Source of the DNA: DATJGF01 sp035495315
GTDB taxonomy: Bacteria; Verrucomicrobiota; Verrucomicrobiia; Limisphaerales; UBA8199
Direction of reading: 5' to 3'
Length of the DNA stretch: 46,958 bases
NCBI GenBank assembly: GCA_035495315.1
Contig: DATJGF010000169.1
Span: 1 to 46,958, forward strand
The position numbers and the translations under genes are program-made. The notes beneath the pieces are model-generated. The model was not told where the DNA came from and did no database searches. It saw only the letters and a program-made list of their open reading frames with translations. Below are positions 39,456 through 46,958 of the stretch, piece by piece; position 1 is the first letter of the stretch, and every line of letters begins with the position of its first letter.

Positions 39456-40178
39456 ATGAAACGCGTCGTTGAACCAGAATGGCTGGACGAATTGCCTGTC
39501 GACGATCCTCTCGCCCGAGGTTCGCGCCGTGACTTGCGCCGCATCAACGCCTGGATGGGCAACGCGAGAATCCTCGCGCGACAGATGCAGGTCACAAATC
39601 CTTCGCCAAATTCCTGCCGCGTGTTGGACCTGGGTGCGGGGGATGGGCAATTCATGGCGGAAGTCGCGGCATGCCTCCCGGGAGACTGGAAAGGAACCCA
39701 TCTCGATTTGTTGGATCGCCGAGCTGTCTTATCGCCCGACGCGAGGCGTTCCTTTCAAAATTCCGGCTGGACAGTTCGCGCGCTGTGTGCCGAAGTCCCC
39801 GATTGGTTCCTGCAGGAACCCTCGCAACGTTGGACAGTCATCTGCGCCAATCTGTTCCTGCATCATTTTGTCGAAGACGCTTTGCGGCAATTGCTGCGGA
39901 TTGTGTCTGAACGGACCAGTCTCTTTGTTGCGGTGGAACCGCGGCGATCAATTTTCGCGTTGCTGGTCAGCCGGCTGATCGCGCTAATCGGATGCAACCA
40001 GGTGACCCGGCATGATGCTGCGATCAGTGTGCGCGCTGGATTCGCTTGTCGCGGATTATCTGATCTGTGGGCCGACAAAAAGCATTGGCTTTTGGAGGAA
40101 CGCCGCGCGGGTCTTTTCAGTCACTTGTTTATAGCAAAAAGAATCAATCACGCCGCAGGCGTGTTGACCTCCGTGTGA
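39456..40178 (+). CDS. Class I SAM-dependent methyltransferase
   Basis: 240 residues with the SAM-binding motif VLDLGAGDGQFMAEV (56-70), the acidic loop after strand 2 (THLDLLDRRAV) and ICANLFLHHFVEDALRQLLR in the motif IV/helix region. The C-terminal half (EPRRSIFALLVSRLIALIGC) is longer than the usual small-molecule enzyme. Such methyltransferases follow type III polyketide synthases in several bacteria and tailor the ring; here the substrate is the likely product of the upstream synthase (inference). ATG at 39456 follows the repeat. Its TGA stop overlaps the next start (GTGA). Confidence 0.85.
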   Translation: MKRVVEPEWLDELPVDDPLARGSRRDLRRINAWMGNARILARQMQVTNPSPNSCRVLDLGAGDGQFMAEVAACLPGDWKGTHLDLLDRRAVLSPDARRSFQNSGWTVRALCAEVPDWFLQEPSQRWTVICANLFLHHFVEDALRQLLRIVSERTSLFVAVEPRRSIFALLVSRLIALIGCNQVTRHDAAISVRAGFACRGLSDLWADKKHWLLEERRAGLFSHLFIAKRINHAAGVLTSV

Positions 40179-41209
40179 GTGTTAAACCCATTACGATCAT
40201 TGGCGGCGGATTGGCCGGCTTGACGCTCGGCATTGGGCTTCGGCAGCGGGGAGTCCCGGTTATGATTTACGAGGCAGGTCATTATCCGCGGCATAAAGTC
40301 TGTGGTGAATTCATCAGCGGCGAGGGCCGGGAGGTGCTCAAGCGGGTGGGAGCGCTGGATGCCTTGTGCGGTCAAACGGTTGAGGCCGCGACGGCGATGT
40401 TCGTCGCCGGCCAGAGGCGTGGACCGGTGCGCGCCATCTCGCCACCCGCATTATGCCTTTCGCGTTTCGTCCTGGACGCCTCGCTCGCTCGTTACTTTCA
40501 AGTTCTCGGCGGGGAACTGTTGCAGAACCAGCGCTGGCGAAACCGCGTTGACGTAGGCACGGTGCTTGCCAATGGAAGGCAGCCCCAATCCCAGGAAAAC
40601 GGCTGGATTTGGTTTGGCTTGAAAGTGCACGCGCGAAACGTTTCCCTCGCAGCGGATTTGGAGCTGCACTCGCTCCGGCAAGGGTATGTCGGCCTTTGTC
40701 GCCTGCCCGAGGGAGTCACAAACGTATGCGGTATTTTTCGCCGCCGTGCTTCCGGAGGGCAACCGTCACAAGACTGGAGGAATCTCTTGCGGGGTCCGGC
40801 CGATTCCGTTTTGCATGAGCGGCTGAGGTCGGCAGCACTTGATGAAGAATCGTTTTGCTCTGTAGCCGGTCTGGGCTTGTCGCCGAGGCGGGCGACGATG
40901 CGAGACCAATGCTGCATCGGCGATGCCCTGACGATGATTGCGCCCGTAACGGGGAATGGTATGTCAATGGCTTTGGAAGCCGCAGAACTCGCGATTGAAC
41001 CGCTGGCTCTGTATAGCCGTGGTAATGAGTCCTGGAGTCAGGCACAAGCCAGCATTGCCGAGACTTGTGATCGAGCTTTCGCCCGGCGATTGACCTGGGC
41101 CCGGCGATTGCAGAAGCTGCTTTTCATGTCGGCAACGGGTGATTGCCTGGCTGTGCTGATGCTGCGTTCCGAATGGCTGTGGCGCCTGTTCTTCACTCGA
41201 ACCCGTTGA
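40175..41209 (+). CDS. FAD-dependent oxidoreductase (geranylgeranyl-reductase-like)
   Basis: 344 residues. The FAD-binding start ITIIGGGLAGLTLGIGLRQR (residues 6-25), the GG-reductase-like CGEFISGEGREVL region and the C-terminal GDALTMIAPVTGNGMSMALE (FAD-binding 'GD' motif) match the geranylgeranyl reductase / para-hydroxybenzoate-hydroxylase superfamily. It would hydroxylate or reduce the polyketide product. GTG at 40175 is chosen: it overlaps the methyltransferase stop as GTGA and begins MSVKPITIIGGGLAG. A longer frame from 40067 lies inside the methyltransferase gene. Its TGA stop shares one base with the start of thiE (TGATG). Confidence 0.85.
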   Translation: MSVKPITIIGGGLAGLTLGIGLRQRGVPVMIYEAGHYPRHKVCGEFISGEGREVLKRVGALDALCGQTVEAATAMFVAGQRRGPVRAISPPALCLSRFVLDASLARYFQVLGGELLQNQRWRNRVDVGTVLANGRQPQSQENGWIWFGLKVHARNVSLAADLELHSLRQGYVGLCRLPEGVTNVCGIFRRRASGGQPSQDWRNLLRGPADSVLHERLRSAALDEESFCSVAGLGLSPRRATMRDQCCIGDALTMIAPVTGNGMSMALEAAELAIEPLALYSRGNESWSQAQASIAETCDRAFARRLTWARRLQKLLFMSATGDCLAVLMLRSEWLWRLFFTRTR

Positions 41210-41847
41210 TGAAATCTTTATCCGAGTGCCGTCTCTATGCGTTCGTCGATACCGCGTATTTGCACGGGCGGGCCCCTGGTGAAATCGCCCGGCAACTCTG
41301 CGATGGTGGCGCCGATCTAATCCAGCTCCGGGCTAAGCAATCCTCCCTCGATGAAACCCGCAGAATGGCCGAAACACTTTTGCCTATCACCACCAGCGCC
41401 GGTGTCGCGCTGGTCATCAACGATCACCCGGCTCTCGCGCGTCAGGTAGGCGCCGATTACTGTCATCTCGGTCAGGAAGACTTCTTTGAGGCGGGGTATA
41501 CCCGGGTTTCGGAACTCAAAGAAGGACGGATCCGTCCCGGCATTGGCCTCAGCACGCACTCACCGGATCAAGCGCGGCGCGCGCTCGCCGCTGGTCCCGA
41601 CTACATTGCCATCGGCCCGGTGTTTGCGACGCCAACTAAGCCGCAGGCCCCGCCGGTGACGCTCGAATACGTCCGTTGGGCCGCGGCCAACGTTTCCATC
41701 CCCTGGTTCGCGATCGGCGGAATTCATCCGGACAATCTCGATCAAATCCTGGCCGCGGGAGCCAGCCGCATCTGTGTTGTTTCGGCAATTCTTGATGCAA
41801 CAGATATCGCCCAAACCTGCAAACGATTTAAGCAGGCGCTTCAATGA
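41209..41847 (+). CDS. thiE: Thiamine-phosphate synthase-like protein
   Basis: 212 residues with the TIM-barrel pattern of ThiE: LIQLRAKQ (start of the pyrophosphate/thiazole site), ALVINDHPALARQVGADYCH, IGLSTHSPDQARRA, YIAIGPVFATPTK and FAIGGIHPDNL. ThiE joins HMP-pyrophosphate to thiazole phosphate to form thiamine phosphate. The start ATG shares a base with the stop of the FAD oxidoreductase (TGATG), so it is translationally coupled to the polyketide genes. No thiamine riboswitch is seen. It may be a plain biosynthetic gene or a paralogue of the TenI/ThiE type; the key DxxxxD-like acids are ND and GAD here, and I do not exclude TenI. Confidence 0.85.
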   Translation: MKSLSECRLYAFVDTAYLHGRAPGEIARQLCDGGADLIQLRAKQSSLDETRRMAETLLPITTSAGVALVINDHPALARQVGADYCHLGQEDFFEAGYTRVSELKEGRIRPGIGLSTHSPDQARRALAAGPDYIAIGPVFATPTKPQAPPVTLEYVRWAAANVSIPWFAIGGIHPDNLDQILAAGASRICVVSAILDATDIAQTCKRFKQALQ

Positions 41848-41993
41848 TTTTGCCTCATTCTTTTGCCTTGCTCGCATTTTCGTGCCGTCCGCCCTTCCCA
41901 TTCACGATGAATCGATCGCACTTTCGCGTTGCGACCACTGAGCGCCTGTTCTAGTTTCCGGACCCGTCAAAGCTAAGCCGTTTTTTATTTTCT

Positions 41994-42893
41994 ATGAGCG
42001 TTCTGGTTGTTGGCTCCACTGCCCTGGATTCGATCAAAACTCCGAAATCGGAGAATCCGCGCCTCCTCGGAGGCTCGGCGAGCCACGCCGCAGTGGCGGC
42101 CAGCTTTTTTAGTCCGGTAAAGTTGGTTGGAGTAGTAGGTGACGACTTTCCGAAGCGCTACGTTCAGTTGTACAAACGGCACCGGATCGATCTTACCGGC
42201 TTACAAGTCGTACCCGGAAGAACGTTTCATTGGTCCGGTGAGTACGAAGCCAACATGAACAACCGCCGAACGTTATTAACTGAGCTCGGGGTGTTTGAAA
42301 CGTTCAGTCCGGCGTTGCCGAAATCTCATCGAGATGCCCCCTTCGTTCTCCTGGCCAACATCGCCCCTTCCTTGCAGCACCACGTCTTGGATCAAATGGA
42401 AAAACCCAGGTTCGTTGCTGCCGATACGATGGACCTCTGGTTAAACATTGCCCTGCCGGATTTGCTTAAGCTCCTTAAGCGTCTGGACGCCTTTGTCCTG
42501 AACGACAGCGAAGCCCATCAACTCACCCAGGAAGATAATGTGTTTGCCGCCCTAAAGAAGATTCACAAACTAGGCCCCCGATTCGTCATCATCAAGAAAG
42601 GGTCTCATGGATCCATCCTCTCAGGACCGGGCGGGTTCTTCATTTGCCCCGCCTATCCACTTCATAAAGTGGTAGACCCGACCGGCGCGGGAGATTCGTT
42701 CGTCGGTGGCTTGATGGGGTACCTCGCCACGGCACGAGGCCCGATCCAGACGCATGTTCGACGGGCCATGATTTACGGTAGCGTTGTTGCTTCGTTTTGT
42801 TGTGAGGGATTCGGCTTATTGCGGACTACTCGCGTGAGCCGCAAACAAATCGACCAACGCGTCAAGGAATTAGAGCGGTTAACCCGATTCTAA
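41994..42893 (+). CDS. PfkB-family carbohydrate kinase
   Basis: 299 residues of the ribokinase/PfkB family: LVVGSTALDSI start, GGSASHAAVAASFF (substrate loop), and the catalytic anion-hole motif DPTGAGDSFVGGLMGYLA (about residues 225-242) with the catalytic Asp. The substrate (a sugar, nucleoside or adenosine-like compound) is not determined. The family is cytosolic and uses ATP. ATG at 41994 is the first start. It is not in an operon; a convergent small gene follows. Confidence 0.88.
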   Translation: MSVLVVGSTALDSIKTPKSENPRLLGGSASHAAVAASFFSPVKLVGVVGDDFPKRYVQLYKRHRIDLTGLQVVPGRTFHWSGEYEANMNNRRTLLTELGVFETFSPALPKSHRDAPFVLLANIAPSLQHHVLDQMEKPRFVAADTMDLWLNIALPDLLKLLKRLDAFVLNDSEAHQLTQEDNVFAALKKIHKLGPRFVIIKKGSHGSILSGPGGFFICPAYPLHKVVDPTGAGDSFVGGLMGYLATARGPIQTHVRRAMIYGSVVASFCCEGFGLLRTTRVSRKQIDQRVKELERLTRF

Positions 42894-42924
42894 CCCCTTG
42901 GTGCGCCATTCACGCCGACCTCAC

Positions 42925-43158
42925 CTACGCCGCCATCGCCTCGAGTTTGTAACTCAGCGTATTGAAGTAACGTCGCTTCAGTCCGCGTTTCTTTCGCTGG
43001 CGTTCGCGCGCTTTAACCAGGTGCTTAAGGCACCGGGAACCCTGGGCTGCCGGTGCCCCGCATTCGGTGCAGCGTCGGTCGCGTTGCATTCGCAGTTGAT
43101 ACTTGCGCTGCCTCGAAATAGGCAGTTCAGTGAACTCATCCTTAATTGGTCTTCTCAT
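42925..43158 (-). CDS. Small zinc-binding protein (hypothetical)
   Basis: 77 residues: CTECGAPAAQGSRCLKHLVK (Cys30, Cys33, Cys43, His46) gives a CxxC-x9-CxxH zinc site. The rest is Arg/Lys-rich (RQRKYQLRMQRDRRC, ARERQRKKRGLKRR) and suggests nucleic-acid binding. The C-terminal RYFNTLSYKLEAMAA is compact. Similar proteins occur in this phylum, but no function is established. ATG at 43158 with AGGAC 12 bases upstream. The strand is opposite to its neighbours. The spacer at 43159-43413 shows no gene. Confidence 0.65.
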   Translation of the reverse strand: MRRPIKDEFTELPISRQRKYQLRMQRDRRCTECGAPAAQGSRCLKHLVKARERQRKKRGLKRRYFNTLSYKLEAMAA

Positions 43159-43413
43159 TTGTAAATGTCCTAAGACAATGAATTTAATTGTCCAGTTTTG
43201 ACCGTTTGTTGCGGTCTTGTGCTCAAAAAATGTTGCCCTACTCCAACGTTACACAGAAACTGGCCTGCGCAAGCGGGCTTGTTGCTCATGCGGTTGGATT
43301 CTTTCGACCTTTTGGAAGTCAGCATAATCTGTTGACACAAAGTAATTAGCGAAAAACAAAGACCGTCAGAAAACTCTCTGTTGGTTTATTTTTGCGGACG
43401 CGTGGTGGTTAGG

Positions 43414-44280
43414 ATGAAGCGCTTAATCGCTATTGCCTGGAACCGAACTGGCCTGCTATCACTCACATCGATAGTGACTGGCCAACCGGTGAAAAATAAA
43501 CCGGGACGATACCTAGCCGGCGCCGCAGGTTTGTGCCTTGGTGCCGCTGTCGCCGTGGTATTGATCTCGTGTTCGACAACTCCCATTACCTTAACTTCGG
43601 CGCCAGAGATCCCGGGAGCCCACTTTGTCGGCGACAAGACCTGCGCGGAGTGTCACACGAATATCTCCCATGTTTTCCCAAGCAGCGCGCACGCCCGAAT
43701 ACGACTTGAGACCCCGCAGGCGGTCGGGTTGACCGGGTGCGAATCGTGCCACGGGCCGGCCAGCCTTCACGTGCTTGGCGGTGGCGGTCGAGGCAAGTCG
43801 ATAGTCAATCCTGGCAAGGACCCGGCGCCGTGTTTCGAATGCCACCGACCCATCCAAGCCGAGTTCCGGTTGCCGCAACATCACCCGTTGTTCGAGCACA
43901 AGATCAATTGTTCGCAGTGTCACGATCCTCATGGGAGTGACATTTTAAAACCCGCTGGAGGACTGGCGATGGCGCGCCTCAACGAAGGTTGCGCGGCGTG
44001 TCATCGCGAGCAAACGCGGCCTTTCGTCTTCGAACATCCCGCCCTGCGAGAGGGCTGTACCGCCTGCCACAACCCGCACGGATCGATTAATGCCAAGTTG
44101 CTGACCCAACGCGACGTCAACCTTTGCTTGCGCTGCCATGCCCAGGTCCAGGGTAAGCCCGGGGACTTTTATATCGGCAATGTCCCTCACACGTCATACA
44201 TCCGCATGGGGACTTGTTGGTCGGCTGGATGCCACACGGCCGTTCACGGCTCAAACGTCGACGTGCGGTTGCGTTACTGA
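43414..44280 (+). CDS. Octaheme c-type cytochrome, likely lipoprotein (DmsE/MtrA-like)
   Basis: 288 residues with eight haem sites: seven CxxCH (CAECH, CESCH, CFECH, CSQCH, CAACH, CTACH, CLRCH) and one CX4CH (CWSAGCH) near the end. A lipoprotein-type signal precedes them (GLCLGAAVAVVLISC, lipobox Cys53), so the mature protein is probably anchored and periplasmic or surface-exposed. The layout resembles decahaem DmsE/MtrA-type chains but is shorter. ATG at 43414 is used here; a GTG at 43489 would give a neat 27-residue lipoprotein signal and may be the true start. The next gene, 40 bases on, encodes an outer-membrane barrel with a haem domain, suggesting a joint electron conduit. Confidence 0.85.
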   Translation: MKRLIAIAWNRTGLLSLTSIVTGQPVKNKPGRYLAGAAGLCLGAAVAVVLISCSTTPITLTSAPEIPGAHFVGDKTCAECHTNISHVFPSSAHARIRLETPQAVGLTGCESCHGPASLHVLGGGGRGKSIVNPGKDPAPCFECHRPIQAEFRLPQHHPLFEHKINCSQCHDPHGSDILKPAGGLAMARLNEGCAACHREQTRPFVFEHPALREGCTACHNPHGSINAKLLTQRDVNLCLRCHAQVQGKPGDFYIGNVPHTSYIRMGTCWSAGCHTAVHGSNVDVRLRY

Positions 44281-44283
44281 ACG

Positions 44284-44328
44284 TGATCCGTAATGCGTGA
44301 TACGTGAATCGTAATGCGTAATGCGTAA
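44284..44328. repeat. GTAATGCGTGATACGTG short repeat tract overlapping a start codon
   Basis: ATCCGTAATGCGTGATACGT, GAATCGTAATGCGTAATGCG TAAG (variants of CGTAATGCGTGATACGT). The last unit contains the ATG of the barrel gene (44321). It has the same vocabulary as the tracts at 269-384 and 15156-15206. Confidence 0.75.
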
Positions 44329-46726
44329 GAAAGCTCAAAATGCGATGTTTGGCTGGGGTGCCACCGCATGGGTCCTCGTCTTTTTCTTGGGGGCTAGCCA
44401 CCGCATTCGCGCCGAGGATGTTGACCTTAGCAAATTGCCTCCGCCCGCTGCCGCCAAAATCGACTTTTCGCGCGATATCAAACCGATCCTGGAAAAAAAT
44501 TGCTTCAAATGCCATTCCGACGAGAAACCTAAGAGCCATTTCCGCCTTACTTCCCGCGAAGCGGCGCTCAAAGGCGGCGAGCATGGAGTGGATATTATCC
44601 AAGGCAACAGCACCAAGAGCCCGCTCATTCATTATGTGTCTCGCCTGGTAGCGGACATGGAGATGCCGCCGGAAGGTCGCGGGACACCGCTCACCGCTGA
44701 GCAAATCGGGCTGTTGCGGGCATGGATCGATCAGGGAGTGGAGTGGGAAAAAACGACGGTGGCGGAAACGACCGAAGTAAACCTCTCGCCAGGCTTTCAA
44801 TGGACGAGCGTCAGCGGGGACAGCCATAAGTTTCGTGAGCTTTACTGGCAGCACAATGAGTGGCTTTGGGGTCTGGAGAACTATGAAGTAGTTAGCCGGC
44901 CGTCTGCGGATTCCAAAATAACCAGCTCGGGACATGCGTACCGAGACGATTACCTGTTTGAATTCGACGCCGAGAAGAACGACCTCGGTTTTTCACACTT
45001 CGGCTGGAGTCAATTTCGCAAGTACTACGATGACACCGGCGGTTATTACCCCGCATTTGCGCCGCCAGCGTACGACTTGAATCGGGATTTGCACCTGGAT
45101 GTGGGGCGTGCGTGGGTCGATTTTGGATTGACGCTGCCACGTTGGCCTGTCCTTACTCTGGGTTACGAATACCAATATCGCCGCGGCGACCAGGCGACGC
45201 TGCAATGGGGCCCCGTTACCCACGGGACCAACTCAAAGAGCATCTTCCCCGCTTTCAGAGACCTCTCCGAGAAAGTTCATATCTTAAAATTTGATGTGGA
45301 GTATGTGCTCGCAGGTTTCGATCTCCGAGACAACTTCCGCGGCGAATGGTACCGGTTGGAGAGTCAGGAATTTAATGACAGCGGTCTGACTCTCCCTGGT
45401 GGCGGTATGGCGCTCACTACTGCCGCCGAGCGCCAGAGTTATTTTCAGGGGGCCAACACGTTTCATGTGGAAAAGCAGTTTACCGACTGGTTATTCGGTT
45501 CAGGGGGATATCTCTATAGCAAACTCACGGCGGATGGATCCATGAATGTTGACACCGTCAATGCGGCGTTACTGAACACCACTATTCCCTATTTTCCTGG
45601 CTGGCACGCAGACGCAATCGAACTCGAACGCGAGTCGCACGTCTTCAGTATCGGCGGCTTGCTGGGGCCCTGGGAAGGTCTAAGTCTCTCTCTGGCTACC
45701 CAGAACGAGTGGACTCGCCAGATGGGCTTCGGTGGCGCCAGTGTCACGCTGATTTCGCCGTTGTTCATTAGCCCGCCCTTCCCCGAACAGTTCCATTCGG
45801 ATTGGGATCGTGCGATTTTCAGCCAGGACGTCGGTCTGCGGTTCACGAAAATCCCTTTCACCACACTCTATGCTGAAGCTCGATTCCAACAGGAGGACGC
45901 CGGACAATTCGAGCAAGAACAACCCGATTTCAGCCTCACCCCGTACCTGCGACAGACTGACGTGAAGATCGATCTGAGCGATCTCCGGGTCGGGTTCAAC
46001 ACCTCTCCGTGGCGGCGCTTTTCTCTCTCCGGCCATTATCGCCGTTACGATAATGAGACCGACTACAACAATCGTTTAAAGGAATCAATGGGGAAGCCCT
46101 TTGAAGGCTACCCGGCATTGATCACCGAACGGGACGTGCTCTCCAACGAAGTCGAGGGAAAGCTGGCCTATGAATGGGCTGCCTGGCTGAAGACCAGTCT
46201 CACCTATCAATGGCTCCAAAATCACTATCGCACAACTACCGACCCAGTGACTGGAGGTATTTCTACCGGTGGCGAGCTCCTGGCGGGGGCCTATGACGCT
46301 CAAATCACCAGCCTCAACACTACCTTGACCCCGTGGCGCCGGCTGTTTCTTTCCGGCTCGCTGGTTTATCAGCACGCCCGGACCGAGACCGCAGCCTTTG
46401 GCAGCCCTTCGGTGGCCCCGTACGTAGGAGACATTTACAGCGCTATCGTCAGCGCTGATTATGGTCTTAACGAAAAGACCGATCTGGTTGTCAGCTATGC
46501 ATTTTCTACTGCGGATTTTACGCAGGATAACTCCGCCGCCGGGTTACCTCTTGGCATAAACTATCACCAACATACCTTGCAAGCGGGTGTGCGCAGGCAA
46601 GTCGCCAAGGGCAAAACCGTCAATCTGCAGTATCGTTTTTACCGCTATCAAGAACCCAGCAGTGGCGGTATTAACGACTTTGACGCCCATGCCATATTCG
46701 CTACCTTTACCTGCCGATTGCCATGA
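44321..46726 (+). CDS. Outer-membrane beta-barrel with N-terminal monohaem cytochrome domain
   Basis: 801 residues. A signal peptide (WGATAWVLVFFLGASHRIRA, residues 12-31) is followed by a single haem domain of the planctomycete cytochrome type (residues 45-143): CFKCH at 61-65 with the distal Met in MEMPPEG (113-119). From about residue 170 the protein alternates aromatic, polar beta strands (YLFEFDAEKNDLGFSHFGWS, WPVLTLGYEYQYRRGD, TLYAEARFQQ, TVNLQYRFYRYQE), as in an MtrB/PioB-like barrel; I estimate 24 or more strands. The terminal residues FATFTCRLP lack the usual aromatic end. The start ATG (44321) lies in a repeat; ATG 44345 is an alternative. It follows the octahaem gene by 40 bases. 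Confidence 0.8.
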   Translation: MRKKAQNAMFGWGATAWVLVFFLGASHRIRAEDVDLSKLPPPAAAKIDFSRDIKPILEKNCFKCHSDEKPKSHFRLTSREAALKGGEHGVDIIQGNSTKSPLIHYVSRLVADMEMPPEGRGTPLTAEQIGLLRAWIDQGVEWEKTTVAETTEVNLSPGFQWTSVSGDSHKFRELYWQHNEWLWGLENYEVVSRPSADSKITSSGHAYRDDYLFEFDAEKNDLGFSHFGWSQFRKYYDDTGGYYPAFAPPAYDLNRDLHLDVGRAWVDFGLTLPRWPVLTLGYEYQYRRGDQATLQWGPVTHGTNSKSIFPAFRDLSEKVHILKFDVEYVLAGFDLRDNFRGEWYRLESQEFNDSGLTLPGGGMALTTAAERQSYFQGANTFHVEKQFTDWLFGSGGYLYSKLTADGSMNVDTVNAALLNTTIPYFPGWHADAIELERESHVFSIGGLLGPWEGLSLSLATQNEWTRQMGFGGASVTLISPLFISPPFPEQFHSDWDRAIFSQDVGLRFTKIPFTTLYAEARFQQEDAGQFEQEQPDFSLTPYLRQTDVKIDLSDLRVGFNTSPWRRFSLSGHYRRYDNETDYNNRLKESMGKPFEGYPALITERDVLSNEVEGKLAYEWAAWLKTSLTYQWLQNHYRTTTDPVTGGISTGGELLAGAYDAQITSLNTTLTPWRRLFLSGSLVYQHARTETAAFGSPSVAPYVGDIYSAIVSADYGLNEKTDLVVSYAFSTADFTQDNSAAGLPLGINYHQHTLQAGVRRQVAKGKTVNLQYRFYRYQEPSSGGINDFDAHAIFATFTCRLP

Positions 46727-46803
46727 CTAAGCCTGAGCCAGATGCCAACCCTTTGAGGCCAAACCCGGCCGAATGCTGATTTCGTTACTTTTCCGGAACT
46801 TTT

Positions 46804-46958
46804 GTGCCCGCTCGCAGCTCATATGATCAAACCGGCCCGCAGGGCGACCTGGACTTCCAACAGCTTGTGGATGTGCATTATGGCCCGCTGTATCGGTTCG
46901 CTATGAGTCTCATACGGAATGAAAGTCAAGCCGGTGATCTGGTGCAGGATACCTTCCT
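46804..46958 (+). CDS. ECF sigma factor, 5' end only (cut by window edge)
   Basis: An open frame from GTG at 46804 to the window end. It encodes a start MPARSSYDQTGPQGDLDFQQ and then the sigma region 2 start LVDVHYGPLYRFAMSLIRNE, SQAGDLVQDTF. The pattern of a first helix with FAMSLIRNESQAGDLVQDTF is characteristic of ECF sigma region 2.1/2.2. GTG is used because an in-frame TGA lies 30 bases earlier. The remainder lies outside the window. Confidence 0.75.
   Translation, partial: MPARSSYDQTGPQGDLDFQQLVDVHYGPLYRFAMSLIRNESQAGDLVQDTF

Noticed and set aside
41848..41993. Riboswitch or other RNA element beside thiE
   Set aside because: No TPP aptamer motif could be found; thiE has no leader of its own because it overlaps the previous gene.

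Overview
The window looks like a chromosomal segment from a Verrucomicrobiota bacterium, probably of the Pedosphaera-like soil/freshwater group. This is an inference from gene content, not a database result. Supporting signs are a planctomycete/verrucomicrobial-type cytochrome c domain (CFKCH with a distal EMPP), a putative porin with the N-terminal QKGILTEDEAKK helix, an RCC1-repeat remnant, an SPFH/zinc-ribbon pair, zinc-ribbon membrane proteins, and intergenic spaces crowded with palindromic or short-period repeats. Genes are mostly monocistronic or in short operons on both strands. No rRNA, tRNA, CRISPR array, transposase or phage module was seen.

Layout. 1-2346: repeat-rich left flank, a GbsR/MarR-type regulator and an NAD(P)-binding epimerase-like protein. 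2347-4002: outer-membrane porin. 4199-7970: an arsenic operon on the minus strand (arsR, an in-frame arsC-arsM fusion, two thioredoxin-like proteins, a CcdA-like membrane protein, then a DGC-domain gene cut short and abutting an RCC1 fragment), with a readable promoter and operator. 8024-16000: unlinked genes (Lys/Ala-rich protein, PQQ-type beta-propeller, GxxExxY protein, B12-binding radical SAM protein, small membrane or zinc proteins, a SLOG-GNAT fusion, a NUDIX hydrolase). 16042-18317: a Cys-rich secreted protein between two inverted 90-bp repeats, then a CnrYXH-like metal-sensing sigma-factor module. 18436-22241: SPFH protein, zinc-ribbon membrane protein and FAD oxidoreductase. 22667-27148: CoaB-like protein and DnaE. 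27302-33275: zinc-ribbon/cyclase/AAA/TPR regulator, LarA-like protein, zinc-ribbon membrane protein. 33304-38166: MacA-MFS-MacB-type export operon. 38300-41847: type III polyketide synthase, methyltransferase, FAD oxidoreductase and thiE, the last three joined by overlapping stop/start codons. 41994-46726: PfkB kinase, small zinc protein, octaheme cytochrome and a beta-barrel protein with its own N-terminal monoheme domain. 46804-end: start of an ECF sigma-factor gene.

Most interesting: (1) the octaheme lipoprotein plus cytochrome-headed outer-membrane barrel, a plausible new form of porin-cytochrome conduit; (2) the ArsC-ArsM fusion in an operon full of redox partners but without an arsenite pump; (3) the metal-responsive sigma module in CnrY-X-H order; (4) the MFS gene inside a MacAB-like operon; (5) the SPFH protein ending in an excisionase-like DNA-binding domain; (6) several families of hairpin repeats whose stems vary while their surroundings are conserved.
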